A DNA stretch of 64,000 nucleotides from the NCBI GenBank assembly GCA_963741355.1, contig CAVUIG010000029.1:1-64000 (forward strand), written 5' to 3'. Source of the stretch: CAIWHR01 sp963741355. GTDB taxonomy: Bacteria; Pseudomonadota; Gammaproteobacteria; Burkholderiales; Casimicrobiaceae. The first letter of the stretch is position 1, and each line of letters begins with the position of its first letter. The notes under the pieces are model-generated. The model ran no database searches and was not told the DNA's origin. It saw nothing but the letters and a program-made list of their open reading frames with translations. The position numbers were made by a program, and so were the translations under genes. Shown piece by piece: positions 1 through 9,033 of this stretch.

Positions 1-1036
1 CCGAGCTTGCGGTGCAGCGGCGTCTCGTCGGCAATGAAGAGAAAGGCGGGGGCATTGGCCGAACGATTGCGTCAGGCTCACCGCGGTGTAACCGGGCGCG
101 CAGCAGGTGTCGGCCTCGGCCAGCACGAACCGCTGGTCTTCGACGCCCACGTCGACGCCGCCTTCGATCAGGTGGAACACCGCCGCCGGCGAGCGCACCG
201 GCAGGCGCAGCGTCTGGCCCGGACGCAGCATCAGCGCGTAGTAGCCGAGGATGTTCTGCGCGTCCCCGCCGGTCTCGGGATTGACGTAGGTGACCTGCAC
301 CGCCGCGAGGTCCGGCTGGTCGGCGGCCAGCGCCTCCAGCGCGGCGCGCGCTTCCACCCAGGGATAGCGCAGCATCGGATAGGTGCTGTCCGTTGCGCTG
401 GAACACCGTCGTGGGGACGACGCCGCCGCGCGCATAGGCGCGGTCGCCGCGGCCGGGCTTGACGGCCTGGCGCTCGCCGTCGATGTGGTAGGACGCCTCC
501 ATGTAATAGACCAGCGGCAGGTCGAGCACGTCCAGCCACACCACCGGCGCGTTGCCGTCGTGGCCGTGCTCATGCCACAGGCCGGTGGGCGTGAGGATCA
601 GGTCGCCGCGGCTCATCGGGCACTTCTCGCCATTGACCGTGGTCCAGGCGCCTTCGCCTTCGACCATCATGCGCACGGCGTTGGGCGTGTGGCGGTGCGC
701 GGGCGCCCACTCGCCGGGCAGCAGCAGCTGCATGCCCAGATACATCGCAGGGCTCGCCTGCATGTTCTCGAGGCCATGGCCCGGATTGGCGAGCACCAGC
801 ACGCGCCGCTCGGCCTTTTCGATCGGCGTGAGCTCGCCGGCCTTGAGCAGCAGCGGCCTCAGCGTTGCATACGACCAGTGCGTGGCGCGGGTCTTCGGCA
901 CCGGCTTGCCCGGCGGCAGCACGGCGCGCAGGTTGGGCCAAAGCGGCACGAGGTTCTGCCGGGTCAAGTCGTCGCGGTAGTCCTGCGGCAGGTCTTCCAG
1001 GCGGCCCAGCGTGTCAAAACGGCTTTGATCTTTCAT
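1..1036 (-). CDS. Gentisate 1,2-dioxygenase, cut by the window edge, frameshifted
   Basis: Ring-cleaving Fe(II) cupin dioxygenase that would open gentisate to maleylpyruvate. Translation starts MKDQSRFDTLGRLEDLPQ and shows the first cupin motif PAHRHTPNAVRMMVEG followed by GDLILTPTGLWHEHGHDG, both typical of gentisate dioxygenases. The second cupin (AAVFHLIEGGVDVGVEDQ) is read only after a one-base shift near 390, and another shift lies near 50-60. The C-terminus lies beyond the left edge. It sits 45 bp downstream of the hydroxylase that would make gentisate. Family assignment is firm; whether the shifts are real is unknown. Confidence 0.85.
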   Translation of the reverse strand, partial: MKDQSRFDTLGRLEDLPQDYRDDLTRQNLVPLWPNLRAVLPPGKPVPKTRATHWSYATLRPLLLKAGELTPIEKAERRVLVLANPGHGLENMQASPAMYLGMQLLLPGEWAPAHRHTPNAVRMMVEGEGAWTTVNGEKCPMSRGDLILTPTGLWHEHGHDGNAPVVWLDVLDLPLVYYMEASYHIDGERQAVKPGRGDRAYARGGVVPTTVFQRNGQHLSDAALSLGGSARRAGGAGRRPAGPRGGAGHLRQSRDRRGRAEHPRLLRADAASGPDAAPAGALAGGGVPPDRRRRRRGRRRPAVRAGRGRHLLRARLHRGEPDAIVRPMPPPFSSLPTRRRCTASS

Positions 1037-1081
1037 GTCGAATGTCCTTCGGAGTAAGCGCGGTGACGGCGCGATCAGTCG

Positions 1082-2280
1082 TCAGGCCAGGCAGTTCTCG
1101 ACGCGCCAGCCGTAGAGCCACTCCATCGCGTCGTAATAGCGCTCCGGGCGTGCGGCCCTTCCAGAGCTCGTTGCGCACCAGGCGCTCGACGCCCTTGGCG
1201 TGGAAGATGCGGCCCATCTCGCGCGCCGACAGCACGATGCGGGCGGTGCGGGCGATGCGCGAGCGTTCGTAGTGCGCGAAGGCGCGGGCGAAATCGCCGC
1301 TGTGCACGCGCAGCGCCTCGCCCAGCGTCACGCCGTCTTCCAGCGCCATGCACGCGCCCTGCGCGAGGTATTGCAGCGTCGGGTGCGCGGCATCGCCGAG
1401 CAGCGTGGCGCGGCCGTACGTCCATTGGCCGATCGGATCGCGGTCGGCGGTGGCCCAGCGCTTCCAGCTCTTGGGCAGGTCGATCAGCTGGCGCGCGCGC
1501 GCGCAGATGCCTTCGAAGTAGCTCTGCACCTCCTCGCGGCTGCCTTCGCGCACGCTCCACTCCTCCTTCTCACGGCTGTGGAACGTGACGACCACGTTGT
1601 ACTGCTCGCCGCCGCGCAGCGGATAGTGCACCAGGTGGCAGTTGGGGCCGACCCAGATGCTGGCCGCGTTCCACTGCAGGTCGGCCGGGAAATCCTTCTT
1701 GTCGACGACCGCGCGGTACACGACGTGGCCCGATACGCGCGCGTCGTCGCCGACGTACTGCCGGCGCACCGCCGACTTGACGCCGTCGGCGCCGATCAGC
1801 GCGACGCCGCGATGCTTGCCCCCGCTGGCGTCGTGCACGGTGACGCCATCGTCGTCCTGGTCGACGCGCTGCACGGTGGTCGAGGTCAGCACCTCGATGC
1901 GGTCGGACTCCTGCGCGCCTTCGAGCAGCGACATGTGCACGTCGGCGCGGTGGATCACGGCATACGGATTGCCGAAGCGCTGGCGAAACGCCTCGCCGGT
2001 CGGGATGCGGCCGACGAGCGTCTCGTCGAGCGCATCGTGCATCACCATCTCGTCGGTGTAGACGGCACGACCCCGCGCCTTCTCGCCGATGCCCAGCGCG
2101 TCGAAGGCCGCGAACGCGTTCGGGCCGAGCTGGATGCCGGCGCCGATCTCGCCCAAGCTGCGGTGCCTGTTCCAGCACTTTGACGGCGAAGCCCTGACGC
2201 GTGAGCGCAAGCGCTGCCGCCAGGCCGCCGATGCCGCCGCCGGCAACGAGGACGGGAAGGGAAGTGGATGAACGGTTCAT
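1082..2280 (-). CDS. FAD-dependent 3-hydroxybenzoate 6-monooxygenase-like hydroxylase, frameshifted
   Basis: Single-component flavoprotein aromatic hydroxylase. The N-terminus shows the Rossmann motif VLVAGGGIGGLAAALALT, the middle the ALIGADGVKSAVR (DG) motif, and the C-terminal half the GRATLLGDAAHPTLQYLAQG (GD) motif, the three signatures of the salicylate/3-hydroxybenzoate hydroxylase family. Its length of about 399 residues fits. Each of two shifts is explained by one extra G: near 2155 (QAPQLG then EIGAGIQLG) and near 1150 (GRTP then ERYYDAMEWLYG). Because the next gene is gentisate dioxygenase, 6-hydroxylation of 3-hydroxybenzoate to gentisate is the likeliest reaction; this is inferred from context. 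Confidence 0.85.
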
Positions 2281-2350
2281 GGTGTTTTCTCCTGTGGAAT
2301 GCCGCCGGCACGGGCGAGCGGCAACGATGCGTAGGGACACATAGGGATCT

Positions 2351-2950
2351 TCAGCGCGGACGCTCGTGCGCCGATGGACTGCGGTCGCCAACGCCAATGG
2401 GATCCGGCGCGATGCTCACGATGCGAGTGAACAGCTGCTTGTATTCGCCGGCCGGCCCTTCCCACGGATTGTCGTTGGCGGTGAATGCGCCATCGATCGC
2501 CGCCCAGTCCTCTGCCGTCAGCACCTCGCGGGCCAGCGGAAGCACGTGCTTTTCCTCTTTCGACATGTGCTGCCACTGGAAGTCGACGTAGGCTTTGACC
2601 GCATCGCGAAATGCGGGCAAGCCGGCCGCGCCGGCAGTGCGGTAGTCGGCGAGTGCGGCCTTGAGCGCCGCGAGCTTGGCCGGACCCGTCTGATGCTCGC
2701 CCTGCAGGTCGTCGATGATCGCCGCGGCGTTCGCGCTGCGCTTGCGCAACGCCGGGAACAGGTAGTCGTCTTCCTTGGGGTGGTGGACCTTCTCGGGCAC
2801 TTCGGTGACGTACTCGATCATCGCGGCGAGCAGCGTGAAGTCGGGCTCGAACTTGCCCGCGCCGATGCCGTCGACGAAGGCCGAGAGGCCGGAGAGCACC
2901 GCGGCCAGCGCGCGGTGTTCGCTCTTGATGATGTCGATCGCTGTTTTCAT
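2351..2950 (-). CDS. Hemerythrin-domain protein
   Basis: A 199-residue, mostly helical protein beginning MKTAIDIIKSEHRALAAVL. It carries the spaced His and carboxylate ligands of a hemerythrin/HHE domain: SEHRAL, KVHHPKEDDYLFPAL, GEHQTG, and QWQHMSKEEKHVLP. Such domains bind a di-iron centre and sense or carry O2, NO or iron. The gene lies between the ABC transporter and the hydroxylase on the same strand. An oxygen-handling role for the oxygenases is only a guess. Confidence 0.85.
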   Translation of the reverse strand: MKTAIDIIKSEHRALAAVLSGLSAFVDGIGAGKFEPDFTLLAAMIEYVTEVPEKVHHPKEDDYLFPALRKRSANAAAIIDDLQGEHQTGPAKLAALKAALADYRTAGAAGLPAFRDAVKAYVDFQWQHMSKEEKHVLPLAREVLTAEDWAAIDGAFTANDNPWEGPAGEYKQLFTRIVSIAPDPIGVGDRSPSAHERPR

Positions 2951-2975
2951 TGGGGATCCATTCGTTGAGGTCGGA

Positions 2976-3677
2976 TCAGTGGCCAACGCCGATCAGCCGG
3001 TCGAGCAGCGCCTGATCCGCGGCGAGCGCGTCGCTGGTGCCCTGATAGGCCACGCGGCCGCGCTCCAGCACGACCGCCTGGCGCGTCAGCGGCAGGATCT
3101 GGTGCGCGTGCTGCTCGACCAGGATCACCGCCATGCTGCCCTCGCTCACCATCTCGTCGATGATGCGCAGCAGCTCCTGCACGATCAGCGGCGCCAGCCC
3201 TTCGAGCGGCTCGTCGAGCAGCAGCAGCTTGGGATTGGTCATCAGCGCGCGGCCCATCGCCAGCATCTGCTGCTCGCCGCCCGAGAGCTGGTTGCCCATG
3301 TTCGCGCGGCGCTCCTCGAGCCGCGGGAACGTCGCGTACACGCGCTTCAGGTCCCACGGCCCCGGCCGCGCGACGACCGTCAGGTTCTCCTCGACGGTGA
3401 GCGAGGCGAAGATGTCGCGCTCCTGCGGCACCCAGCCGATGCCGGCGCGGGCACGTTGATGGCCCGGCATCCGCGCGAGGTCCTGCCCGGCGAACTGCAT
3501 GGTGCCCCGCGTTTGCCGCGCGGCGCCGATCAGCGTGGCGAGCAGCGTGGACTTGCCCATGCCGTTGCGGCCGAGGAGCGCGAGGCTGTCGCCCTCCTCG
3601 AGCGTGAGGCCGATCTCCTCGAGCACGATCGCGTCGCCGTAGCCGCTCCACACACCGTCGAGCTTCAGCAGATTCAG
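2976..3677 (-). CDS. livF: LIV-type ABC transporter ATPase (LivF-like)
   Basis: Second ATPase of a branched-chain amino acid-type (HAAT) importer. It shows Walker A GRNGMGKSTLL, signature QLSGGEQQMLAMGRAL and Walker B LLLLDEPLEGLAP, and is intact to its stop. The start is unclear. The only ATG at the junction (3681) is out of frame, so an in-frame CTG at 3677 or a lost base must be assumed. The upstream ATPase ends at 3674, so the two genes overlap, as in LivG-LivF pairs. The neighbours suggest that the substrate is an aromatic acid rather than leucine. Confidence 0.85.
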   Translation of the reverse strand: MNLLKLDGVWSGYGDAIVLEEIGLTLEEGDSLALLGRNGMGKSTLLATLIGAARQTRGTMQFAGQDLARMPGHQRARAGIGWVPQERDIFASLTVEENLTVVARPGPWDLKRVYATFPRLEERRANMGNQLSGGEQQMLAMGRALMTNPKLLLLDEPLEGLAPLIVQELLRIIDEMVSEGSMAVILVEQHAHQILPLTRQAVVLERGRVAYQGTSDALAADQALLDRLIGVGH

Positions 3678-4429
3678 CCATGGCCGGCCTCCCCGAGATA
3701 GAGCTGCCGCACGCGCGGATCGCGCGCGATCGCGTCCGGCACGTCCTCGATCAGCAGCGCGCCGCTGACGAGCACCGAGATGCGGTCGGCGAAACGGAAC
3801 ACGAGATCCATGTCGTGCTCGATCAGGACGATGGTGACCTCGCGCGGCAGTGCGGCGATCGTCTCGAACAGCTCGCGGCTTTCGACCGTGGGCACGCCGG
3901 CCGCCGGCTCGTCGAGCAGCAGCACGCGCGGCTGCGCCGCGAGCGCCAGCGCGATCTCGATCAGCCGCTGCTTGCCGTAGGCGAGGTTCTTCGTGCGCTC
4001 GTTGGCCACGTCGGCGAGCCGCAGGCGGGCGAGCAGCTGCGCCGCCTCGTCGACCGCCTCGGCATGCGCCGCCGCCGGCTTCCACCAGCGCGCGCCCGAG
4101 CCCGCGGCGCTCGCAGACGGCGAGCGTCACCGATTCGAGCACGGTCATGTCGGCGAACAGCCGGTTGATCTGGAACGTGCGCGCCAGGCCGCGCTTGACG
4201 CGGGGGTGCTGCGGCCAGCGCCGTCACGTCGTCGCCCCCGAGGATCACCTCGCCCGCCGTCGGTTCCAGAAACCCGGTCAGCAGGTTGATGAGCGTCGTC
4301 TTGCCGGCGCCGTTGGGGCCGATCAGCGCATGGCGCGCGCCGGCCGCGACGTTGAGCGTCACGTCGTCGGTGGCGACGAAGCCCCCGAACTTCTTGACGA
4401 GATTGCGCGTCTGCAGAGCGTAGCGTCAT
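3674..4429 (-). CDS. livG: LIV-type ABC transporter ATPase (LivG-like), frameshifted
   Basis: First ATPase of the importer. Pieces in three frames add up to one protein: KKFGGFVATDDVTLNVAAG, Walker A GPNGAGKTTLINLLTGF, then RVKRGLARTFQINRLF, and a C-terminal part with YGKQRLIEIALALAAQPRVL, Walker B LLLDEPAAGV and IVLIEHDMDLVF. Shifts lie near 4410, 4210 and 4080, the middle one a plausible extra C in CCCCC. The start ATG at 4429 would overlap the end of the permease gene. Confidence 0.8.
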
Positions 4430-5473
4430 CGTCGGCGCTCCCGCCGGACTTGCGCGCGGAAAGCGCTGCGCACCGAGGCGGCGCAGTCCGCCCATGATGC
4501 CTTCGCGCGCGAACAGCACGACCAGCACCAGCAGGAGCCCCAGCCAGAACTGCCAGTACTGCGGATTGATGTCCGCGAGCAGGTGGTGCGCGACCATGAA
4601 CACGATGGTGCCGAGCATCGCGCCGTAGAGGCTGCCGGTGCCGCCCAGCACCAGGATCAGCAGCAGCTCGGCGGAGCGCGGAAACGAGAGCACGTCGATC
4701 GAGACGAACTGCGTGGTCTGCGTGAGCAGCGCGCCGGCGACGCCGGCGTACGCGGCGCCGATCGTGTAGACCGCGACCAGGCGGCGATTGACCGGCGCGC
4801 CGAGCGCCGGCATGCGCAGCGCGTTCTGCCGGATGCCGCGAAGCTCGAGGCCGAACGGGGAATGCACGAGGTGGCGCGCGACAAAGAACAGGATGAACAG
4901 CACGACGAAGCAGTAGATGTAGCCGGTCCGGCCGTAGATATCGAACGGGAAGAGCCCGAGCAGCGGCTTCATCTCGACGCCCTGCAGGCCGTCGACGCCG
5001 CCCGTGAAATCGGTGAGCTTGTTGGCCGACCTCGTAGAGCATCAGCGAGACGCCGAGCGTCACCATGAGCCGGGTCAGGTCGGCGCCGCGCAGCACGAGG
5101 AAGCTCGTGACGAAGCCGGCCGCCGCGGCCAGCGCCACCGCGGCGGCGAGACCGAGCAGCGGATCGCCGAAGCCGTACTTGGCGAGCAGGCCCGCCGCGT
5201 AGGCGCCGAGGCCGAAGAAGGCCGCGTGGCCCAGCGAGACGATGCCGGCATAGCCGAGGATCAGGTCGAGCGAGAGCGCGAACAGCGCGATGATCGCGAT
5301 CTGCGTCAGCAGCGACAGGTTCTCCGGGAAGACGAACCAGCCGAGCACCGGCAGCAGCCAGAACACGAACTCCGCCGGCTGCCAGCGCGACGTCGCGGGA
5401 GAGCGGACCGAGGTCGACGCCGTGCGCGGCGGCGCCGCGTGCAGGGGCGCATCAGCGGTCGTCGGCGATTCAT
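4430..5473 (-). CDS. livM: LIV-type ABC permease (LivM-like), frameshifted
   Basis: Inner-membrane permease. After the N-terminus (MNRRRPLMRP at 5473) it continues as FVFWLLPVLGWFVFPENLSL, then LDLILGYAGIVSLGHAAFFG, the hallmark GHAAF motif of LivM. The second half (YIYCFVVLFILFFVARHLV, MGGLRRLGAQ) is in another frame after a one-G insertion near 5028; a further shift lies near 5440. The start ATG overlaps the stop of the upstream permease by four bases (ATGA), so the two are probably translationally coupled. The exact C-terminus, around 4430-4445, is unclear. Confidence 0.8.
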
Positions 5474-6330
5474 TTGGCGGCTCCGCGTCCGAACAGGCCC
5501 TGCGGCCGGAAGATGAGCGTCACCACCATCACCGCGTAGATGAAGAACGCGCCCGACCTGCGGCAGGTAGTACTTGCCGACGACATCGGTGATGCCGAGG
5601 ATCAGCGATGCGTAGAGCGAGCCCAGGATGTTGCCGCTGCCGCCGACCGCGACCACGATCAGGAAGTAGACGATGTACTTCACCGGGAACTCGGGATCGA
5701 GGCCGAGCGTCTCGACGCCCAGCGCGCCGCCCAGCCCGGCGAGCGCCGAGCCGAGCGCGAAGGCGAGGCTGAAGACCCGGTCGACGTTGATGCCGAGACC
5801 GCGCGCGGCGCGCCGGTTGTCGACCGACGGCGCGCAACTCGGCGCCGAAGCGGGTTCGCGTCAGCATCCACTGCAGGCCCGCCGGCGATCGCGAGCCCGA
5901 CGACGATCAGGAACAGCCGGTAGACGCCGATGTCGAGGCCCGGGAGGTTCAATTGCCCGCGCAGGAAGTCGGGCAACTGCAGCGGCTGCTGCTGCGCCCC
6001 GAAGAAGTAGTGCGCGGTGGAGATCGACATGAACACGAGGCCGATCGAGAACAGCACCTGGTCGAGATGGGAGGCGCCGTACAGCCGCCGGTAGAGCGTG
6101 CGCTCGAGCAGCACGCCGACGCCCGCGCAGACCAGGACGACGATCGGCAGCGTGACCAGGAACGGCACGCCCAGACGATTCAGCAGCAGCACGCAGACAT
6201 AGCCGCCGAGCATCGCGAACGCGCCGTGCGCGAGGTTCACGAAGTTCATCAGGCCCAGCGTGACCGACAGCCCGACGCTGATGAGGAACAGCAGCATGCC
6301 CGACGCAACGCCATCGAAGAGAACGGTCAT
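5470..6330 (-). CDS. livH: LIV-type ABC permease (LivH-like), frameshifted
   Basis: Inner-membrane permease beginning MTVLFDGVASGMLLFLISVG and containing LSVTLGLMNFVNLAHGAFAM, the LivH signature. The reading frame is broken near 5877, 5822 and 5565, and each break is explained by one surplus G. The joined product ends with MVVTLIFRPQGLFGRGAAK and overlaps the LivM start by four bases. The substrate-binding protein gene lies just upstream. Confidence 0.82.
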
Positions 6331-6395
6331 CCGAGCCTCCCGTTCGCAGTTCCGAAATCCGGCGGCGGCGGCGCGGGCACGCCCGCCGCATGCGC

Positions 6396-7568
6396 TTATT
6401 GCTTGCCCGGATCCTTGACGTCGGCGATCTGGTCGAACTCGACGTTCGCGAGCTTGCCGCCGACCTTCTCGACCTTGCGGATGTAGACGGTCTGCACGAT
6501 GTCGCGCGTCTCGGGGTCGATCGTGATCTTGCCGCGCGGGCTGACCCAGCTCATGCCCTTGGCCGCCGCGATGAACTTCTCGGCATCGGTGCTGCCGCCG
6601 GTCTTCTTCAGCACCTCGGCGATCAGGTGCATGCCGTCGTAGCCGGCGACCGACATGAAGTTCGGCCGGTCCTTCGGATACGCCTTGCGCATACGCTTCG
6701 GTGAACGCCTTGTTCTCCGGCGACTTGTGCGCGTCGCTGTAATGGAACGACGTGTAGACGCCGAGCGCCGGGTCGCCGACGGCGTCGAGGATGTCCTCGT
6801 CGGTCAGGTCGCCGGTGGCGATGATCCGGATGCCCGCCTGCGCGAGGCCGCGATCGGCGAAGCCCTTCATGAAGGCGATCGTTTCGGCGCCCGGCGGCAT
6901 GAACAGGAAGACCGCGTCCGGCTTCGTATCCTTGATCTTCTGCAGGTAGGGCGCGAAGTCCGGGTTCTTCACCGGCACGCGCACCTCGCCGACGATTTCG
7001 CCGCCCGCCGCGGTGAACGTCTTCTTGAACTGGCCTTCGGCGTCATGCCCGGGACCGAAGTCCGCGACCAGCGTGTAGACCTTCTTGATCTTGTTCTTCG
7101 CGGCCCAGGTCGCGATCGGCGCCGTGTCCTGCGGCAGCGTGTGCGACGTGCGGACGATGTAGGGCGACTTGGTCGTGATGATCGACGTCGCCGCGTTCAT
7201 GATCACCATCGGCTTCTTCGCCTCGGCCGAGATCGGCGCCACCGCGAGCGCGGCGGGTGTCAGGCCGAAGCCGGCCAGGATGTCCACCTTGTCCTTGACC
7301 ACGAGCTCCTGCGCGAGCCGCTTGCTGACGTCGCCCGAGGTCCCGGGGCTGTCGTCCTTGACGATCAGCTCGACCTTGCGGCCGCCGAACGTGTCGCCGT
7401 TGTGGGCGAGATAGAGCTTGACGCCGTGCTCGATCTGCTTGCCGTACGGCGGCAAACGGTCCGGACATCGGCAGCACCAGCCCGATCTTGACCGGGTCGG
7501 CGGCGAACGACGGCGAGGTGGCGCCAAGCGCCAGAGCGGCGACGGCGAGGGATTCTCTTCAACTGCAT
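6396..7568 (-). CDS. Periplasmic substrate-binding protein of the LIV-type transporter, frameshifted
   Basis: Solute receptor of the Peripla_BP_6 (LivK/HAAT) type. It begins MQLKRESLAVAALALG with a signal peptide ending ATSPSFAAD, then KIGLVLPMSGPFAAYGKQIE, and has the family's GFGLTPAALAVAPISAEAKK and VYTLVADFGPGHDAEGQFKK segments. The C-terminus is MSVAGYDGMHLIAEVLKKTG through VKDPGKQ. Shifts lie near 7550, 7455 (one extra C) and 6694. It is the first gene of the minus-strand operon and faces a MarR regulator across an inverted repeat. The ligand is probably an aromatic acid, by context only. Confidence 0.85.
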
Positions 7569-7667
7569 GGTTGCCTCCTTCGAGTGGACCCCTCGGCGGG
7601 GGATTCAGTTCGCGTATCGGATGCAGGAATTGCCTTTTGACGAGACGCGGCAGTATCGACTGACCGA

Positions 7668-7702
7668 TCAGTACACTGACATTGGCATGCGCAGTGTACT
7701 GA
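7668..7702. promoter_or_regulatory. Perfect inverted repeat, likely MarR operator
   Basis: TCAGTACACTG at 7668-7678 and its exact reverse complement CAGTGTACTGA at 7692-7702 are separated by 13 bases. A second, shorter palindrome, ACTGACCGATCAGT, overlaps the left arm at 7659-7672. The site lies between the binding-protein gene (minus) and the marR-like gene (plus), where an autorepressing MarR protein would bind. No promoter elements were assigned. Confidence 0.7.
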
Positions 7703-7762
7703 TTATTTGCGGAACCGTCAGTCAAGCCCTTTATCAGAAATTAATATTTGGGGAGGATGGAA

Positions 7763-8378
7763 ATGACCCTCCTGCCTATAATGGAAAGACCGAGGGCGGA
7801 GGCCGCAGGATCGGAAACGAACAGAGCGCGAAACGCATTGAACGAAGGGCCGGCAGAACCCAAGAGACACCGAGAGATGCGGAATTCGCCTCGAATCGTG
7901 TACGAGATGCCCGGTCATCTGATCCGCCGCTGCCACCAGATCTCGATCGCGCTGTTTCACCAGGAATGCGCTGCGTTCGAGATCACGCCGCAGCAATATG
8001 CGGTGTTGCGCGTGCTCGCCACCCACGACGGGGTGGACCAGATCACGGTAGCGGGCCTGGCGGCGTTCAATCGGACGACGGCAGGCGAACTCGTCGCCCG
8101 GCTGGAGCAGATGGGTTTACTTACACGCCAGGATGGCAGCGACGACCGCCGGGTCAAGAATCTCTTCATTACCAAGGCAGGCCGGCGGCTGCTGAAGGAT
8201 ATCCATGCTGGCGTGCATCGGGTCCAGGAACGCCTGCTGGAGCCGCTCGAGCAAGGCACAGCGGCGGCAGTTCATCGCGAGCCTCGCCCGAATTGCGGAA
8301 GTGAACAACGAGTTGAGCCGGGCGCCTTTGCGGCCTCCTCGTGCCGGAAAGGGAGCCGAGGCAGTGGACGCTGCGTGA
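7763..8378 (+). CDS. MarR-family transcriptional regulator, frameshifted near the C-terminus
   Basis: Winged-helix regulator. The core IVYEMPGHLIRRCHQISIAL, ITPQQYAVLRVLATHDG, ITVAGLAAFNRTTAGELVAR (recognition helix) and GSDDRRVKNLFITKAGR (wing, with DRR) is typical of MarR proteins. One extra G near 8262 breaks the frame; the joined tail is AQRRQFIASLARIAEVNNEL and the stop is at 8378. The start at 7763 is chosen for the strong GGGGAGG upstream, but ATG 7877 (MRNSPRIVYEMPG) fits the usual family length better. It is divergent from the aromatic-acid operon and probably represses it until the aromatic ligand is present. Confidence 0.85.
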
Positions 8379-8610
8379 TCGCGGCGAGCAGAAGGCTGGG
8401 GCTACCCGGGTAGACGCGGAAGTCCAAGTCGTCGAAGTTGGCCAGTCAAGGCGGATACCGGCGGCTGGAGCGAAAAGCCATGAAGCGAGATCTCGGTGAC
8501 CGATCGCCCATGGTGCTCACCCGGAGCGCGCCCCAAAAGCCCTTGCGGGACGAAAAGGGGCTGAGAAGGCGGCCGTAGGGCAGAATCGCGCGGCGGCCGC
8601 CGCCGGCGGC
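8379..8610. other. Convergent intergenic stretch, nothing recognised
   Basis: A gap of about 230 bp between the converging marR-like gene and the small conserved gene. I see no convincing terminator, RNA or coding frame in it. Confidence 0.4.
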
Positions 8611-9015
8611 TCAGCCGAAGACGACCAGCCGGCCGCTGCGATCGAAGGGGAGGAACGCGGAGAACGAGCCTCCCTTGATCGACTCGACCATGCGCTGCAG
8701 CGGGGCTTCGGCATCCTTGCTCGTCGGCGGGCGCCCGGCGTGACCGGAGATCGCGGCGACGAAGACGATGGTCCACGCCTCCCCGAGCGCACGCGATTCC
8801 TCGACCAGGTCGGCGAATGTCCCCAGCTCATTGGGCGACTTGTCCACGCACATGAGCGGCGCGAGCGCGCCCCCTTCACCGGCGGCGAAGCGCTCGCGCT
8901 GCGCCGGCGTGCTGTCCTCGGGCAACTCGGCCCGGGCGAACACGAACAGCAGCCGCTGCGGTTCCGGCTGCTGCCGCGCCGCGTTGAGGAGGTCTTCGTA
9001 CGTCGCGATGTTCAT
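8611..9015 (-). CDS. Small conserved protein of unknown function
   Basis: A 134-residue protein starting MNIATYEDLLNAARQQPEPQ, with no signal peptide or membrane segment. It contains LLFVFARAELPEDSTPAQRE and ends SFSAFLPFDRSGRLVVFG. I remember similar short proteins in betaproteobacteria, some carrying a doubtful ribonucleotide-reductase label, but see no catalytic motif here and assign no function. It lies 18 bp downstream of nnrS on the same strand, so the two are probably cotranscribed. Confidence 0.65.
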   Translation of the reverse strand: MNIATYEDLLNAARQQPEPQRLLFVFARAELPEDSTPAQRERFAAGEGGALAPLMCVDKSPNELGTFADLVEESRALGEAWTIVFVAAISGHAGRPPTSKDAEAPLQRMVESIKGGSFSAFLPFDRSGRLVVFG

Positions 9016-9033
9016 CGTCGGCGTTCGCGTCCG

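Noticed and set aside
3677..3681. ATG at 3681 as the LivF start
   Set aside because: It is out of frame with the Walker and signature motifs; using it would require a further shift.
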